64,000 bases of DNA from NCBI RefSeq assembly GCF_900168295.1, contig NZ_FVZL01000015.1, positions 1 to 64,000 of the forward strand. The letters are read 5' to 3'. Shown here piece after piece: positions 1 to 8,387 of this stretch (positions are counted from its first letter, which is position 1; the number at the start of each line of letters is the position of its first letter). Under the pieces are notes generated by a model. It was not told the origin of the DNA. It saw nothing but the letters and a program-made list of their open reading frames with translations, and ran no database searches. Source of the stretch: Arthrobacter sp. P2b (GTDB taxonomy: Bacteria > Actinomycetota > Actinomycetes > Actinomycetales > Micrococcaceae). Both the position numbers and the translations under genes were made by a program.

Positions 1-269
1 AGCGGCATCAGGGCGCCCAGGGCGAACATCAGCGCCAGGGACAGGAAGACCAGGACGAAGTGTCCGGCCACGCCGGCGCCGCCGAGCATCCCGGCGCCCT
101 TCCCGGCCTTGGTGGCGGACTGCTTGGCTTCGGCCTTGGCAAGCTCCACCTCCTGGCGCATCAGGGTGGACAGATCCCGGGTCACATCACCCAGCAACTC
201 ACCCAGCGACGCGTTTTCCGCCTTCTGATGCGCCTCAGTCGGAGGAGGCTCCGGAATCTGACTGCTCAT
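1..269 (-). CDS. Phage-holin-family membrane protein, C-terminus off the window
   Basis: Only the first 89 codons are present; the gene continues beyond base 1. The protein starts MSSQIPEPPPTEAHQ and has a soluble helical N-terminus (LGELLGDVTRDLSTLMRQEV, then a Lys/Ala-rich helix). A Gly-rich first membrane helix follows (GAGMLGGAGVAGHFVLVFLS). This layout matches the actinobacterial family often annotated as phage holin family (PF07332 type), which are chromosomal envelope proteins and not prophage lysis genes. The ATG overlaps the stop of the upstream gene by one base (TGATG), so the two are translationally coupled. Confidence 0.7.
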   Translation of the reverse strand, partial: MSSQIPEPPPTEAHQKAENASLGELLGDVTRDLSTLMRQEVELAKAEAKQSATKAGKGAGMLGGAGVAGHFVLVFLSLALMFALGALMP

Positions 270-1252
270 CAGAGCCCGCCTGACTGGCCGCCTGCGCGAC
301 GGTCGCGGGTCAGGGGATCGTTGGTCATCGGCTCGTCGGCGAGATCGCGGTCACCCAAGGGGTCATTGGCAACCTGGTTTCCCGACCACGGTTCCTCGAC
401 CAGCTGCGGGCTGTCCAGCGCACTGGCCGGACGCGCGGGCTCACCGTAGCCGCTGCCGGGAGCGCCGCCGTCGTACCCTGCCGTGGTGGTAGCCGGGCCA
501 GGGAGCTGCACCGGCGGGGGCGGGACGGTGCCACCGGCCGGTACGTAGGATTCGCTGTACTGGTCGCCGTAGGGGGTGCCGGAGTACTGTCCTGCCAGCC
601 CGGCTGTGCGGGGCGTGGTGGTGGAGCTCTCCTGGGCGCCTGCGGCGAGTCCGCGGGTAAGGCGGCCGGCCAGGATGCCGGCTCCTGCTGCAAGGAGCAG
701 GAAGGTGCCGGGGCGGTTCCGTGCGAAGCGCTGGACCTCGCCCAGCAGGTCGCCCGGCTGCCTGTTCTCAAGCCAGGAAGCCATGGACTCGCTGCGCTCC
801 GCGGCCTGCCGGATGAGGTCACTGGCCACGCCCTGCTGCTCAGGAGCGTTAGCCATGCTCTGCAGCTGGCTGGAAATCGTGCGGATGCCCTCGGCCGCCT
901 TCTGCTGCTGGGTGCCGGCCTGGCTGCTCAGCCCCGACTTCGCCTGGTTGAGGAGATCCTTTGCGCTGTTCTTCGCTTCGTATGCAACGTTGGCCGCCTC
1001 TTCCTTGGCCGTTTGCGCCACATTCTGGGCGGAGCCTTTTGCCGTGCGGGCTACGTCTGCTGCTTCTTCCTTCGCCGCATCCTTTCGGGACGCCCCGGAG
1101 GTGTCACCGGTCTGTGTAACCCCGGTCTGTGTAACTCCTGTCTGAGGAGTAGCGGCGGGTGGAAAGGTGGAGGCAGTCCGCTCGCCCGGAATTCCCGTAG
1201 AGGCCGGGGGAGCCGTGTAAGCGGGATCCTCGGGCCATTGGTTCTCTGTCAT
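269..1252 (-). CDS. ElaB/YqjD-like helical membrane-associated protein, function unknown
   Basis: 327 aa from the ATG at 1252; an upstream in-frame ATG at 1291 lacks a clear ribosome site, while 1252 follows a purine-rich GGAAAGAGAGAGCGAAG. The N-terminus is Pro/Thr-rich with a short VTQTG repeat. The middle carries Lys/Ala/Glu repeats (DAAKEEAADVARTAKGSA and similar), as in LEA or apolipoprotein-like amphipathic helices. One membrane helix follows (GTFLLLAAGAGILAGRLTRG), then a Pro/Gly/Tyr-rich tail. It is coupled to the holin-family gene. I infer an envelope or osmotic-stress role; no catalytic domain is visible. Confidence 0.6.
   Translation of the reverse strand: MTENQWPEDPAYTAPPASTGIPGERTASTFPPAATPQTGVTQTGVTQTGDTSGASRKDAAKEEAADVARTAKGSAQNVAQTAKEEAANVAYEAKNSAKDLLNQAKSGLSSQAGTQQQKAAEGIRTISSQLQSMANAPEQQGVASDLIRQAAERSESMASWLENRQPGDLLGEVQRFARNRPGTFLLLAAGAGILAGRLTRGLAAGAQESSTTTPRTAGLAGQYSGTPYGDQYSESYVPAGGTVPPPPVQLPGPATTTAGYDGGAPGSGYGEPARPASALDSPQLVEEPWSGNQVANDPLGDRDLADEPMTNDPLTRDRRAGGQSGGL
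1107..1135 (-). repeat. 15-bp tandem repeat coding VTQTG
   Basis: CCGGTCTGTGTAAC (plus strand) occurs at 1107-1120 and 1122-1135, and a decayed third copy begins at 1137. It is in frame, so copy changes would alter the number of VTQTG pentapeptides in the N-terminal part of the protein at 269-1252. Confidence 0.75.
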
Positions 1253-1315
1253 CTTCGCTCTCTCTTTCCAAGAAGGCCGGTTGTTGATCAAGAACCAGCA
1301 ATACTGGCCGTAAAA

Positions 1316-1332
1316 TAATAAGCATGATTACT
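1316..1332. promoter_or_regulatory. TAAGCATGATTA near-palindrome in divergent promoter region
   Basis: This AT-rich patch lies between the divergent genes starting at 1252 (minus) and 1425 (plus). It holds TAAGCATGATTA, one mismatch from the palindrome TAAGCATGCTTA. A related site lies in the divergent region before the sigma factor (3241-3254) and another at 38203-38214. A shared regulator is an inference. Confidence 0.35.
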
Positions 1333-1424
1333 AATAAAAGGTAAGTACCCTTGCTAAGCGAGTTATAACGGTTCCAGAAGTCAGCCGGAATGGCGCAGGC
1401 CTGCACGGTCACATCGAGTGGAAA

Positions 1425-2081
1425 GTGGTGGGTAATTTGGAAACAGCTCCATGGGTTTGGGTGGTCGTCGCCATTGTTGTAGTGGTGCTGATTGTGCTGC
1501 TGCTGTTAACCGGAAGGCGCCGGAAGGCGTTGCAGCAAAAGCGCGATGAAGCGCACCGGGAAAAGGCAGCAGAAATTCGCCGCGAGGCGGAAAAGATGGA
1601 ACTGGACGCCCGGGAGCGCGAGGCCAAGGCCACCCGTGCGCGTGCTGATGCGGAACAGGCCCAGGTGGACGCTGCGCGGCTCCGGCAGGAAGCTGAGTCG
1701 ACCGCCAGGGAAGCCCAGTCCCTTCGCGCTGACGTGGCCAGCCATACCCGCAAGGCGGACGAAGTGGATCCCGATGTCCAGAAGGACGGCAGCAGGAGGA
1801 GTGCCGCCACCCGTGACGACGCTGTCAGGGACGCCGCAACGGACAGGGATGCAGGAACCGGCCCGGGTGGTGGAGTGGGCGGCGCTCGGGGCGAGGGCTT
1901 GCACGCGGACCGTGGCCGGATGGATGACGACAATGCCCGCCGCGGCGACGCGAATTATCGGGACGGGATTCCGGGCGAGGCTGACGGGCGCAATCCGATC
2001 CGCAGCGACGCTGCCCGTGCCGAGGCTGCGCGGGAGGAAGCCGCCCGCAGGGACAGGGAAAACCCGCGAAATGGTATCTAG
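1425..2081 (+). CDS. Single-pass membrane protein with coiled coil, function unknown
   Basis: 218 aa. It begins at GTG 1425 or GTG 1428; neither has a strong ribosome site. An N-terminal membrane anchor (VWVVVAIVVVVLIVLLLL, about residues 11-28) is followed by Arg/Lys and a long charged heptad-like helix to about residue 110, rich in Glu, Arg and Ala. The C-terminal half is Asp/Arg-rich and probably disordered (DDDNARRGDANYRDG). It faces the holin/ElaB-like genes across a short intergenic region. Such proteins are common in Arthrobacter; I recognise no enzymatic domain. Confidence 0.65.
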   Translation: MVGNLETAPWVWVVVAIVVVVLIVLLLLTGRRRKALQQKRDEAHREKAAEIRREAEKMELDAREREAKATRARADAEQAQVDAARLRQEAESTAREAQSLRADVASHTRKADEVDPDVQKDGSRRSAATRDDAVRDAATDRDAGTGPGGGVGGARGEGLHADRGRMDDDNARRGDANYRDGIPGEADGRNPIRSDAARAEAAREEAARRDRENPRNGI

Positions 2082-2129
2082 TCGCCGATATCAGGCTTTC
2101 GTAGGGCCGGCCTGGCGCCGCTGAGGCCG

Positions 2130-3170
2130 TCAGGGCCGGCGCGGCTTGAGGAGGGGGGAGGGGCTGACACCCTTCCCCTTTCCCATGCCCTCGAGGACTT
2201 CCTTGACCGCATCGACGGATGAGGTTTTCGCTTCCCATCCCAGGATGCGGCGGGCCCGGCTGGTGTCCATGATGGGAGCCCCCGCCGCCATGTCCACCCA
2301 TCCGGAGTCTGTAGGCTGCAGCCGCAACCTCCACGCGATGTCCACAACCGCATGGAGCAGTCCCATGGGGACGGGGAGAATCCTCCGTGCCCCCACGATC
2401 CGGGCGAGTTCGTGGGGTGTCAGTACAGGCTCGGCAGCAATGTTGAAGGCTCCTGACGCGCGCTGGTCGATGGCCCGCCAATAGGCCTCCGCCACGTCGT
2501 CGGCATGGACCGCCTGGAAGATCAGGTTGTCCGGGGCCGGCAGCAGCGGAACCCTAAGTTTGCCGGGCAAGAGCCGGGGTATGACCCGGCCCAGGAAGTA
2601 CCTGCCGATCTCACTCCCAGCCTCGCTTTGGAAGATGAGGCCCGGGCGAAGCCTTGCCACTGCAATGCCCGGCTCTGCTTCCGCAAAACGGTCCAGGATC
2701 TCTTCCTGCTCTGCCTTGTGCCGGCTGTAATGCGAGCCGGCCATGCCCCCTGCCGGCCACGACTCGTCGACGCGCCGGTCCTTGGGGGCTTTGCTGTAGG
2801 CGCCCACGGAGGAAGCGCAGACGATCTGCTTGACGCCCGCGGTCCTTGCCGCTTCCAATACGCGCCTGGTGCCGTTGACGTTGGTCCGGTACAGCTGCTC
2901 CAGGTCCCGGTTGGGCTGGATCTGCCAGGCCAGGTGCACTACGGCATCCACTCCGGCCAGTGCCGACTCCAACAGTGGCCTGTCGCTATCCACGCCGATA
3001 TCCAGGGTGTGCCACTCAACGCCCGCGTAGGGTTCCCGCGAGGTGTCGGGGAGCCTGCGGCTGATCCCGGTCAGCTGCAGGCTTCCGGGCTTTTTGGCCA
3101 GCTGGCCCTGAAGGTTGCGGAGAAGTGCAGTTCCTGCATTTCCACTGGCTCCGGTAATGGCGATGCGCAT
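2130..3170 (-). CDS. NAD-dependent epimerase/dehydratase family protein
   Basis: 346 aa, extended SDR fold. The nucleotide-binding loop is GASGNAG at residues 7-13, and the family features HLAW and YSRHKAEQE (the YxxxK pair of the active site) are present. The C-terminal half has the substrate-binding pattern of sugar-nucleotide epimerases (FNIAAEPVLTP, RRILGWEAK). AAGGAG lies ahead of the ATG at 3170. The substrate cannot be set from sequence. It is divergent from the sigma-factor gene and not linked to the heptose operon, whose first gene starts at 4464 on the other strand. Confidence 0.8.
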   Translation of the reverse strand: MRIAITGASGNAGTALLRNLQGQLAKKPGSLQLTGISRRLPDTSREPYAGVEWHTLDIGVDSDRPLLESALAGVDAVVHLAWQIQPNRDLEQLYRTNVNGTRRVLEAARTAGVKQIVCASSVGAYSKAPKDRRVDESWPAGGMAGSHYSRHKAEQEEILDRFAEAEPGIAVARLRPGLIFQSEAGSEIGRYFLGRVIPRLLPGKLRVPLLPAPDNLIFQAVHADDVAEAYWRAIDQRASGAFNIAAEPVLTPHELARIVGARRILPVPMGLLHAVVDIAWRLRLQPTDSGWVDMAAGAPIMDTSRARRILGWEAKTSSVDAVKEVLEGMGKGKGVSPSPLLKPRRP

Positions 3171-3240
3171 GAAAAATACTCCTTGGCGGGGTGGGTATTT
3201 CCGCTGACATGCCGAGCCTATAGCCAGGAAGGATTGTTTT

Positions 3241-3254
3241 ATAAGCAGGCTTAT
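3241..3254. promoter_or_regulatory. ATAAGC-AG-GCTTAT palindrome before sigma factor
   Basis: A perfect 6-bp inverted repeat with a 2-base centre lies in the 145-bp region between the divergent epimerase (start 3170) and sigma-factor (start 3316) genes. Its position suits an operator or an unusual promoter element controlling the sigma factor. Confidence 0.45.
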
Positions 3255-3315
3255 GATTTCCTACTGCTAAGTCTTGCCGCAGGCTTTCGGAACCAGACCG
3301 GAGGTACCAACGACA

Positions 3316-4278
3316 ATGCCCGACTCTCTTGCCGCACTTGCCGTGGATGTTACGCCAGTCCGCCAACAACAACCAGAACTTACGCACAGGAATGCTTCGA
3401 CCGCCTCTTCGGGCCGGTTGCGGCAGGCCTTCGAGAACGACCTTGTCCTGGGCTACCTGGACCTCGCGGAGGCCCTTGCTGGGCGGTTCGAAGCCCGCGG
3501 CCGCGAACGCGCAGACCTGAACCAGGTGGCCTACCTGGGGCTGGTGAAGGCAGCCCGCGGCTTTGACCAGTCCAAGGGTGAAAGCTTTCCTGCCTATGCA
3601 GCCCCCACCATCACCGGTGAGCTGAAGAGGTACCTGCGCGACCGCACGTGGGTGGTCCGTCCTCCACGCCACATCCAGGACCTGAGAACCCGCATGTTCC
3701 GCGCAGAGCCGGAGCTGACCCAGGCGCTGGGAAGGAACCCCAGCGTGGAGGAGTTGGCCGGGGAGCTCGGGACGGACCCGGCGGAAGTGCAGGAGGCAAT
3801 CTCGGCCTCCAGCAGCATGCACCCGGATTCGCTGGACGCCGTCAATCCGCACTCGGACGCGCCGACCATCGGGGAATTGCTGGCGTGTCCGGATACTCCG
3901 CTCGAACGGCTGGAAGAACTGGCCTGCCTGCGCGACGCCATGCAGGACCTGGACGCGGAGGACAGGGAACTGCTCTATCGCCGCTACTTCTGCGAGGAGA
4001 CCCAGGTGCAACTGGGAAAGCGGCTGGGCATGTCGCAGATGCAGGTTTCACGAAGGCTGGCCCGTGTGCTGGTGGAACTCCAGCGCCGGCTCGAGAGCAG
4101 CTCGCGGCTTGGTGGAACTGGCGATGACCACAATGGTGGCGGAGAAGCGCGGCTCAGTGCCGGCGCTGGCCGTGCGGCCGGCTCCACGGGTTCCTGCAGG
4201 TCCGTCCGGAGTGTGAATGCCCGCGCAGCAGATGACGTTCCGGTCCGCCGGATCGGTGCCAGGGCAAGGACCAGGTAG
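3316..4278 (+). CDS. SigB/SigF-type alternative RNA polymerase sigma factor
   Basis: 320 aa from ATG 3316, chosen because GGAGGT precedes it; a TTG at 3274 would add 14 residues. Region 2 is clear (LNQVAYLGLVKAARGFDQSK, then FPAYAAPTITGELKRYLRD and WVVRPPR), as are region 3 (LGRNPSVEELAGELG) and region 4 with its helix-turn-helix (TQVQLGKRLGMSQMQVSRRL). The architecture is that of the stress/general sigma-B/F/G group. A Gly/Arg-rich tail of about 60 residues after region 4.2 is unusual. No anti-sigma or anti-anti-sigma gene lies next to it, although many family members are controlled that way. Confidence 0.9.
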   Translation: MPDSLAALAVDVTPVRQQQPELTHRNASTASSGRLRQAFENDLVLGYLDLAEALAGRFEARGRERADLNQVAYLGLVKAARGFDQSKGESFPAYAAPTITGELKRYLRDRTWVVRPPRHIQDLRTRMFRAEPELTQALGRNPSVEELAGELGTDPAEVQEAISASSSMHPDSLDAVNPHSDAPTIGELLACPDTPLERLEELACLRDAMQDLDAEDRELLYRRYFCEETQVQLGKRLGMSQMQVSRRLARVLVELQRRLESSSRLGGTGDDHNGGGEARLSAGAGRAAGSTGSCRSVRSVNARAADDVPVRRIGARARTR

Positions 4279-4463
4279 CGGCCGGCCAGCCGCATCCCCG
4301 CTCGCCAAACCACCCCCCCCGAAACCACCCCTCGTGACACCGCCAGAGCGGCCCCGAAGGAGCAGCAGCAGTCCCGTAATTCCTATCTTGCCTGTTCAAC
4401 GGCTCGGAACTTCTCTGTCCGAAAGCCGAGAAAAGCGTCCGGCCCTGTTTAGGAGCAGGAGCA

Positions 4464-5018
4464 GTGGGGAACAGTGTGGATATGGGAAGCTCCGTAACCT
4501 CCAAGCTCCGGGCTGTCCTGTTCGACCGGGACGGGACCCTGGTGGTCGATGTGCCCTATAACGGGGACCCCGCGTTGGTCAGGCCGATGCCGGGCGCCAA
4601 AGCCGTGCTGGACGGCCTCCGCGCAGAAGGCATAGCAACCGGCGTCATCAGCAACCAGTCGGGTATTGCGCGTGGCCTGATCACGGAAGCCGACGTGGCA
4701 GGGGTCAACGCCAGGGTTGAAGAACTCCTGGGACCCTTTGATGTGTGGGAAGTGTGCCCGCACTCCGAGCAGGACGGCTGTACCTGCCGCAAGCCGGCGC
4801 CCGGCATGGTCCACAGTGCCTGCAGGAAACTCGGAATCCGGGAATCGGAGGCAGCGCTGATCGGAGACATCGGGGCGGACGTCGGCGCTGCGGAAGCCGC
4901 CGGAGCCACAGGCGTGCTGGTTCCCACCCCGGTGACCCGGGCTGAGGAGGTGGCCGCAGCGCGGCTGGTCGCACCGGACCTGGCGGCCGCCGTCGGCCTG
5001 TTGCGGGGGACGCCCTGA
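4464..5018 (+). CDS. gmhB: HAD-IIIA phosphatase, GmhB-like (heptose bisphosphate phosphatase)
   Basis: 184 aa. The HAD nucleophile motif is D21-R-D23-G-T; a zinc site is marked by C98, H100, C106 and C108 (CPHSEQDGCTC), and the last motif is GDIGADVGAA. The Zn loop and DRDGT are hallmarks of the D-glycero-D-manno-heptose-1,7-bisphosphate 7-phosphatase / histidinol-phosphatase subfamily. The start is GTG 4464 after AGGAGCAGGAGC; ATG 4482 is an alternative. It is the first gene of the heptose-like operon and its TGA overlaps the next ATG. The operon context supports the heptose role. Confidence 0.8.
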   Translation: MGNSVDMGSSVTSKLRAVLFDRDGTLVVDVPYNGDPALVRPMPGAKAVLDGLRAEGIATGVISNQSGIARGLITEADVAGVNARVEELLGPFDVWEVCPHSEQDGCTCRKPAPGMVHSACRKLGIRESEAALIGDIGADVGAAEAAGATGVLVPTPVTRAEEVAAARLVAPDLAAAVGLLRGTP

Positions 5019-6106
5019 TGGGCCGGGTCCTGGTGGCGCGCCTGGACAGCATGGGCGATGTCCTCCTGGCGGGGCCTGCTGTCCGGGCCGTGGCGAACGG
5101 CCGGATCCCTGACGGCAGCGGTGCCAACCACGTGGTGATGCTGTGCGGCAGGCAAGGCGAGGCCGCCGCGGGATTGCTGCCCGGGGTGGCGGAGGTCTAC
5201 AGCTGGGACAGCCCCTGGATCATGAATCCCGCGCCGAAGATGACCGGCCCGCACGCCGACAGGCTCATCGAATACGTCCGCAATTCCAGGATCACCGAAG
5301 CCGTCATCCTGACCTCCTTCCACCAGTCCCCGCTGCCGCTGGCACTGCTGCTCCGGCTGGCCGGCGTTCAACGGATCACCGGGGCGTCCACCGACTACGC
5401 CGGATCCCTGCTGGACGTCCGGCTCAAGCCCGGGGAAGACTTTCCGGAAGACCAGCCCGAGGCGGAACGTGCCCTGGGCATCGCCGAGGCCGCAGGGTTC
5501 CGGCTGCCGGCGGGCGACGACGGCAAGCTCCGGGTGGCAACCGTCCCCGACGTCCGGGACCTCGTGGGACACGAACCCTACGTGGTGGTCCATCCCGGGG
5601 CTGCCGTCCCGGCCAGGGCCTGGCCGCCCCTGCACCACGCGGCCGCCGTCGAACTCCTCCAGGGTTCGGGCCACCGGGTGGTGGTGACCGGCGGACCGAA
5701 TGAAACCTCCCTCACCGCAACCGTTGCCGGCCCTTCGGCCCTGGACCTTGGCGGGCGCACTGACCTTCAGACGATGGCGGGTGTTATGGCGGGGGCTGAG
5801 GCGGTGGTCACCGGGAACACCGGCCCGGCGCACCTTGCCGCCGCCGTGGGGACCCCCGTCGTCTGCCTCTTTTCACCCGTGGTGCCGGCCATCCGCTGGG
5901 CACCGTACGGGGTGCCCCTGGAACTCCTCGGCGACCAGAACGCGCCCTGCCGGATGACCCGCGCCCGCGTCTGCCCCGTCCCGGGCCACCCCTGCCTTGA
6001 CTCCGTATCCCCTGAGGAAGTGGTGGCAGCCGTGGAACGGCTGATGGGCGGAGTGAGCTCCTTCAGCACCCACGTCAGCACCCGTAGAAAGGCCCGCAAC
6101 AGATGA
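5018..6106 (+). CDS. Glycosyltransferase family 9 (ADP-heptose transferase-like)
   Basis: 362 aa. The N-terminus has the GT9 signature VARLDSMGDVLLAGPAVRAV (residues 4-23). The C-terminal nucleotide-sugar domain contains VVVHPGAAVPARAWPPLHHA and GGRTDLQTMAGVMAGAEAVV, followed by TGNTGPAHLAAAVGTPVV, as in WaaF/WaaC heptosyltransferases. It would transfer an ADP-activated heptose to an acceptor, here probably a cell-wall or capsular glycan or a small molecule, since the organism should lack LPS. It is coupled to gmhB (TGATG) and to the next glycosyltransferase (ATGA). Confidence 0.85.
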   Translation: MGRVLVARLDSMGDVLLAGPAVRAVANGRIPDGSGANHVVMLCGRQGEAAAGLLPGVAEVYSWDSPWIMNPAPKMTGPHADRLIEYVRNSRITEAVILTSFHQSPLPLALLLRLAGVQRITGASTDYAGSLLDVRLKPGEDFPEDQPEAERALGIAEAAGFRLPAGDDGKLRVATVPDVRDLVGHEPYVVVHPGAAVPARAWPPLHHAAAVELLQGSGHRVVVTGGPNETSLTATVAGPSALDLGGRTDLQTMAGVMAGAEAVVTGNTGPAHLAAAVGTPVVCLFSPVVPAIRWAPYGVPLELLGDQNAPCRMTRARVCPVPGHPCLDSVSPEEVVAAVERLMGGVSSFSTHVSTRRKARNR

Positions 6107-7137
6107 AAATCCTGCTCTGGCATGTCCACGGTTCCTGGACGGACGCCTTCGTCCGCGGCCGTCATGAGTACCTGCTTCCAGTCTTGCCGGAAGGCGGTGC
6201 CTGGGGACTTGGCCGTGCCGGCAGGGACTGGCCGCCATCCGTCCGGGAGGTGGACCTGGCGACGCTCGACGCGGACGCTGTTGACGCCGTCGTCCTCCAA
6301 CGCCCCGAGGAGATAGGGGAGGTCACCCGGATACTCGGCCGCACCCCCGGGCTGGACCTCCCGGCGGTTTACGTGGAGCACAACACGCCGAAGGGCGACT
6401 TCCCGTTCACCACCCACCCGCTCGCGGACCAGCACAACATCCCGATCGTCCACGTGACCCACTTCAACAGGCTGGCCTGGGACAACGGTTCCGCGTCCAG
6501 CACGGTCATCGAACATGGCATCCCGGACCCCGGGCAGCTTTACACCGGTGAGCTGGCGGAGCTGGGGGTTGTGGTCAACGAACCGGTCCGCCGCGGCCGC
6601 GTCACAGGCACCGACCTGCTGCCGGCATTCGCCTCGGTGGCCCCGCTGCAGGTCTTCGGCATGAAGACGGACGGGCTTGCCGCGGCCACCGGGATCGCGG
6701 AGACCCGCCTGAGGGCGCGGGGAGACCTGCGGACGCAGGAACTCCACCGCGAACTGGCGCGCTGCCGCGTCTACGTACACCCGATGCGCTGGACTTCCCT
6801 GGGCCTGTCCCTCCTGGAAGCCATGCACCTGGGAATGCCGGTGGTGGCCCTGGCCACCACTGAAGCGCCGCGGGCGGTGCCGCCGGAGGCCGGCGCCGTT
6901 TCCGCCGATGTTGATGAGCTGCTCCGCTGTGCGCGGCGGCTGGTCGCCAATCCGGATGAAGCCCGACGGCGGGGCGTTGCCGCGCGTGAGGCGGCACTGG
7001 AACGTTACGGCCTGGGCAAGTTCCAGGACCGCTGGGATGAGCTCCTGGCGGACCTGCGCGGCCTGCCCCGGCACTCCGTCAACGAGCACCCGGACGAGCG
7101 GATCCTTGTCCCGGCGCGAGAGAGGAAGACACCATGA
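6103..7137 (+). CDS. GT4-type glycosyltransferase
   Basis: 344 aa. The C-terminal half shows the GT-B donor site (YVHPMRWTSLGLSLLEAMHL, then GMPVVALATTEAP), in which the EAM element equals the usual E-A-(M/L)-A-x-G-x-P motif. The N-terminal half has an acceptor-domain pattern with HNTPKGDFPF and VTHFNRLAWDNG. The ATG is inside the stop of the GT9 gene. Donor and acceptor are unknown; it is likely to add a second sugar to the heptose-containing product. Confidence 0.75.
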   Translation: MKILLWHVHGSWTDAFVRGRHEYLLPVLPEGGAWGLGRAGRDWPPSVREVDLATLDADAVDAVVLQRPEEIGEVTRILGRTPGLDLPAVYVEHNTPKGDFPFTTHPLADQHNIPIVHVTHFNRLAWDNGSASSTVIEHGIPDPGQLYTGELAELGVVVNEPVRRGRVTGTDLLPAFASVAPLQVFGMKTDGLAAATGIAETRLRARGDLRTQELHRELARCRVYVHPMRWTSLGLSLLEAMHLGMPVVALATTEAPRAVPPEAGAVSADVDELLRCARRLVANPDEARRRGVAAREAALERYGLGKFQDRWDELLADLRGLPRHSVNEHPDERILVPARERKTP

Positions 7138-8387
7138 AGATCGCCATGATTTCCGAGCACGCCAGTCCTCTGGCGGCGCTGGGCGGGGTGGATGCCGGGG
7201 GGCAGAACGTCCATGTTGCCGCGCTCTCCGAGGCGCTTGCCAAGCGGGGTCATCACGTCACCGTTTATACCCGCAGGGACGCGACGGGGCTTCCCTCCAG
7301 GGTCCGGGTGGGGCGCCGGTTCGACGTGGTCCACGTCGATGCAGGCCCTGCCTGCCATGTTCCCAAGGACGAGCTGCTGCCGTACATGGGCGAGCTCGCG
7401 GACGGCGTGGCCCGGGACTGGGGCCAGCGGCCACCGGATGTGGTGCACGGCCACTTCTGGATGTCCGGGCTGGCCGCACTGGACGCAGCAAGGCGGCCCG
7501 ACGCCGGCTACCGCGTCCCGGTCATCCAGACCTTCCACGCCCTGGGCACCGTCAAGCGGCGGCACCAGGGCGCCGAGGACACCAGCCCGCAGGAACGCCG
7601 CTGGCTGGAACCGGGTGTGGGCCGCTCCGCGGACAGGATCATTGCCACCTGCTCGGACGAGGTCTTTGAGCTCAAAGCCATGGGCATCACCACCGGCAAG
7701 GTTTCCATCGCGCCCTGCGGCGTGGACCTCGGCTTTTTCTCCGCGGACGGCCCCATCGCCGCCAGGAATCGCCGCCACCGCATCCTTTCCGTGGGCCGGC
7801 TGGTGCCGCGGAAAGGCGTTGACCTGGTGATCCGCGCCCTGCCGTACCTGCGCGAGGCAGGGTTCGACGACGTCGAGCTGCTGATTGTGGGCGGCGGCGG
7901 GGACTCGGGGGCACTGCACGCCGACCCGGAGGTCCGGCGCCTGCTGGACCTGGCCGCCGAGCTGGGAGTCTCGGACCAGGTGTCCCTCCAGGGCCAGGTT
8001 TCCCGGGGCGAGATGCCGGGGATCTTCCGCAGCGCCGATGCCGTGGTGTGCGCGCCCTGGTACGAGCCCTTCGGCATCGTCCCCCTGGAGGCCATGGCCT
8101 GCGGCGTTCCCGTGGTGGCCGCCGCCGTGGGTGGCCTGCGGGACACGGTGGTGGACCACACCACCGGGCTGCATGTGCCGCCGCGGGACCCGGAAGCCAT
8201 CGCGTCGGCGCTCACCTTGCTGCTCGGGAACCCGTCCCTGCGCGCGGAGCTCGGCAAAGCCGGCCAGCAACGTGCCCGGACCCGGTATTCCTGGGACCGG
8301 GTGGCCGCCGAAACCGAAAAGGCCTACCAGCTGGCAGTGGCGGAGGCCCCGGCCGGCGTGGTTCCCATGGAAGGAGCAGTGCTGTGA
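7134..8387 (+). CDS. GT4 glycosyltransferase, MshA/sucrose-phosphate-synthase-like
   Basis: 417 aa. The N-terminus has the loop GGVDAGGQNVHVAALSEALA, followed by DVVHGHFWMSG and TFHALGTVKRRH, as in MshA- and SPS-type retaining glycosyltransferases. The C-terminal donor domain has SVGRLVPRKGVD and YEPFGIVPLEAMACGVPVVA, with the two glutamates of the EX7E motif. Start ATG 7134 overlaps the previous stop (ATGA). MshA itself normally sits elsewhere, so I take this as a paralogue in the heptose-glycan pathway. Confidence 0.85.
   Translation: MKIAMISEHASPLAALGGVDAGGQNVHVAALSEALAKRGHHVTVYTRRDATGLPSRVRVGRRFDVVHVDAGPACHVPKDELLPYMGELADGVARDWGQRPPDVVHGHFWMSGLAALDAARRPDAGYRVPVIQTFHALGTVKRRHQGAEDTSPQERRWLEPGVGRSADRIIATCSDEVFELKAMGITTGKVSIAPCGVDLGFFSADGPIAARNRRHRILSVGRLVPRKGVDLVIRALPYLREAGFDDVELLIVGGGGDSGALHADPEVRRLLDLAAELGVSDQVSLQGQVSRGEMPGIFRSADAVVCAPWYEPFGIVPLEAMACGVPVVAAAVGGLRDTVVDHTTGLHVPPRDPEAIASALTLLLGNPSLRAELGKAGQQRARTRYSWDRVAAETEKAYQLAVAEAPAGVVPMEGAVL

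Noticed and set aside
1..269. Prophage holin
   Set aside because: The protein belongs to a chromosomal family with that name; no lysin, tail or integrase genes are in the window.
4313..4320. C8 homopolymer as phase-variable site
   Set aside because: It lies outside any coding sequence, after the sigma-factor stop, so it cannot switch a frame; promoter effects are not evident.
8048..8383. N-terminal extension of the SIS-domain protein
   Set aside because: It overlaps the preceding glycosyltransferase in another frame, and GTG 8384 has a ribosome site and typical stop overlap.
7134..8387. MshA (mycothiol glycosyltransferase)
   Set aside because: Sequence is similar in type, but the location in a heptose-like operon with other glycosyltransferases argues against mycothiol synthesis.
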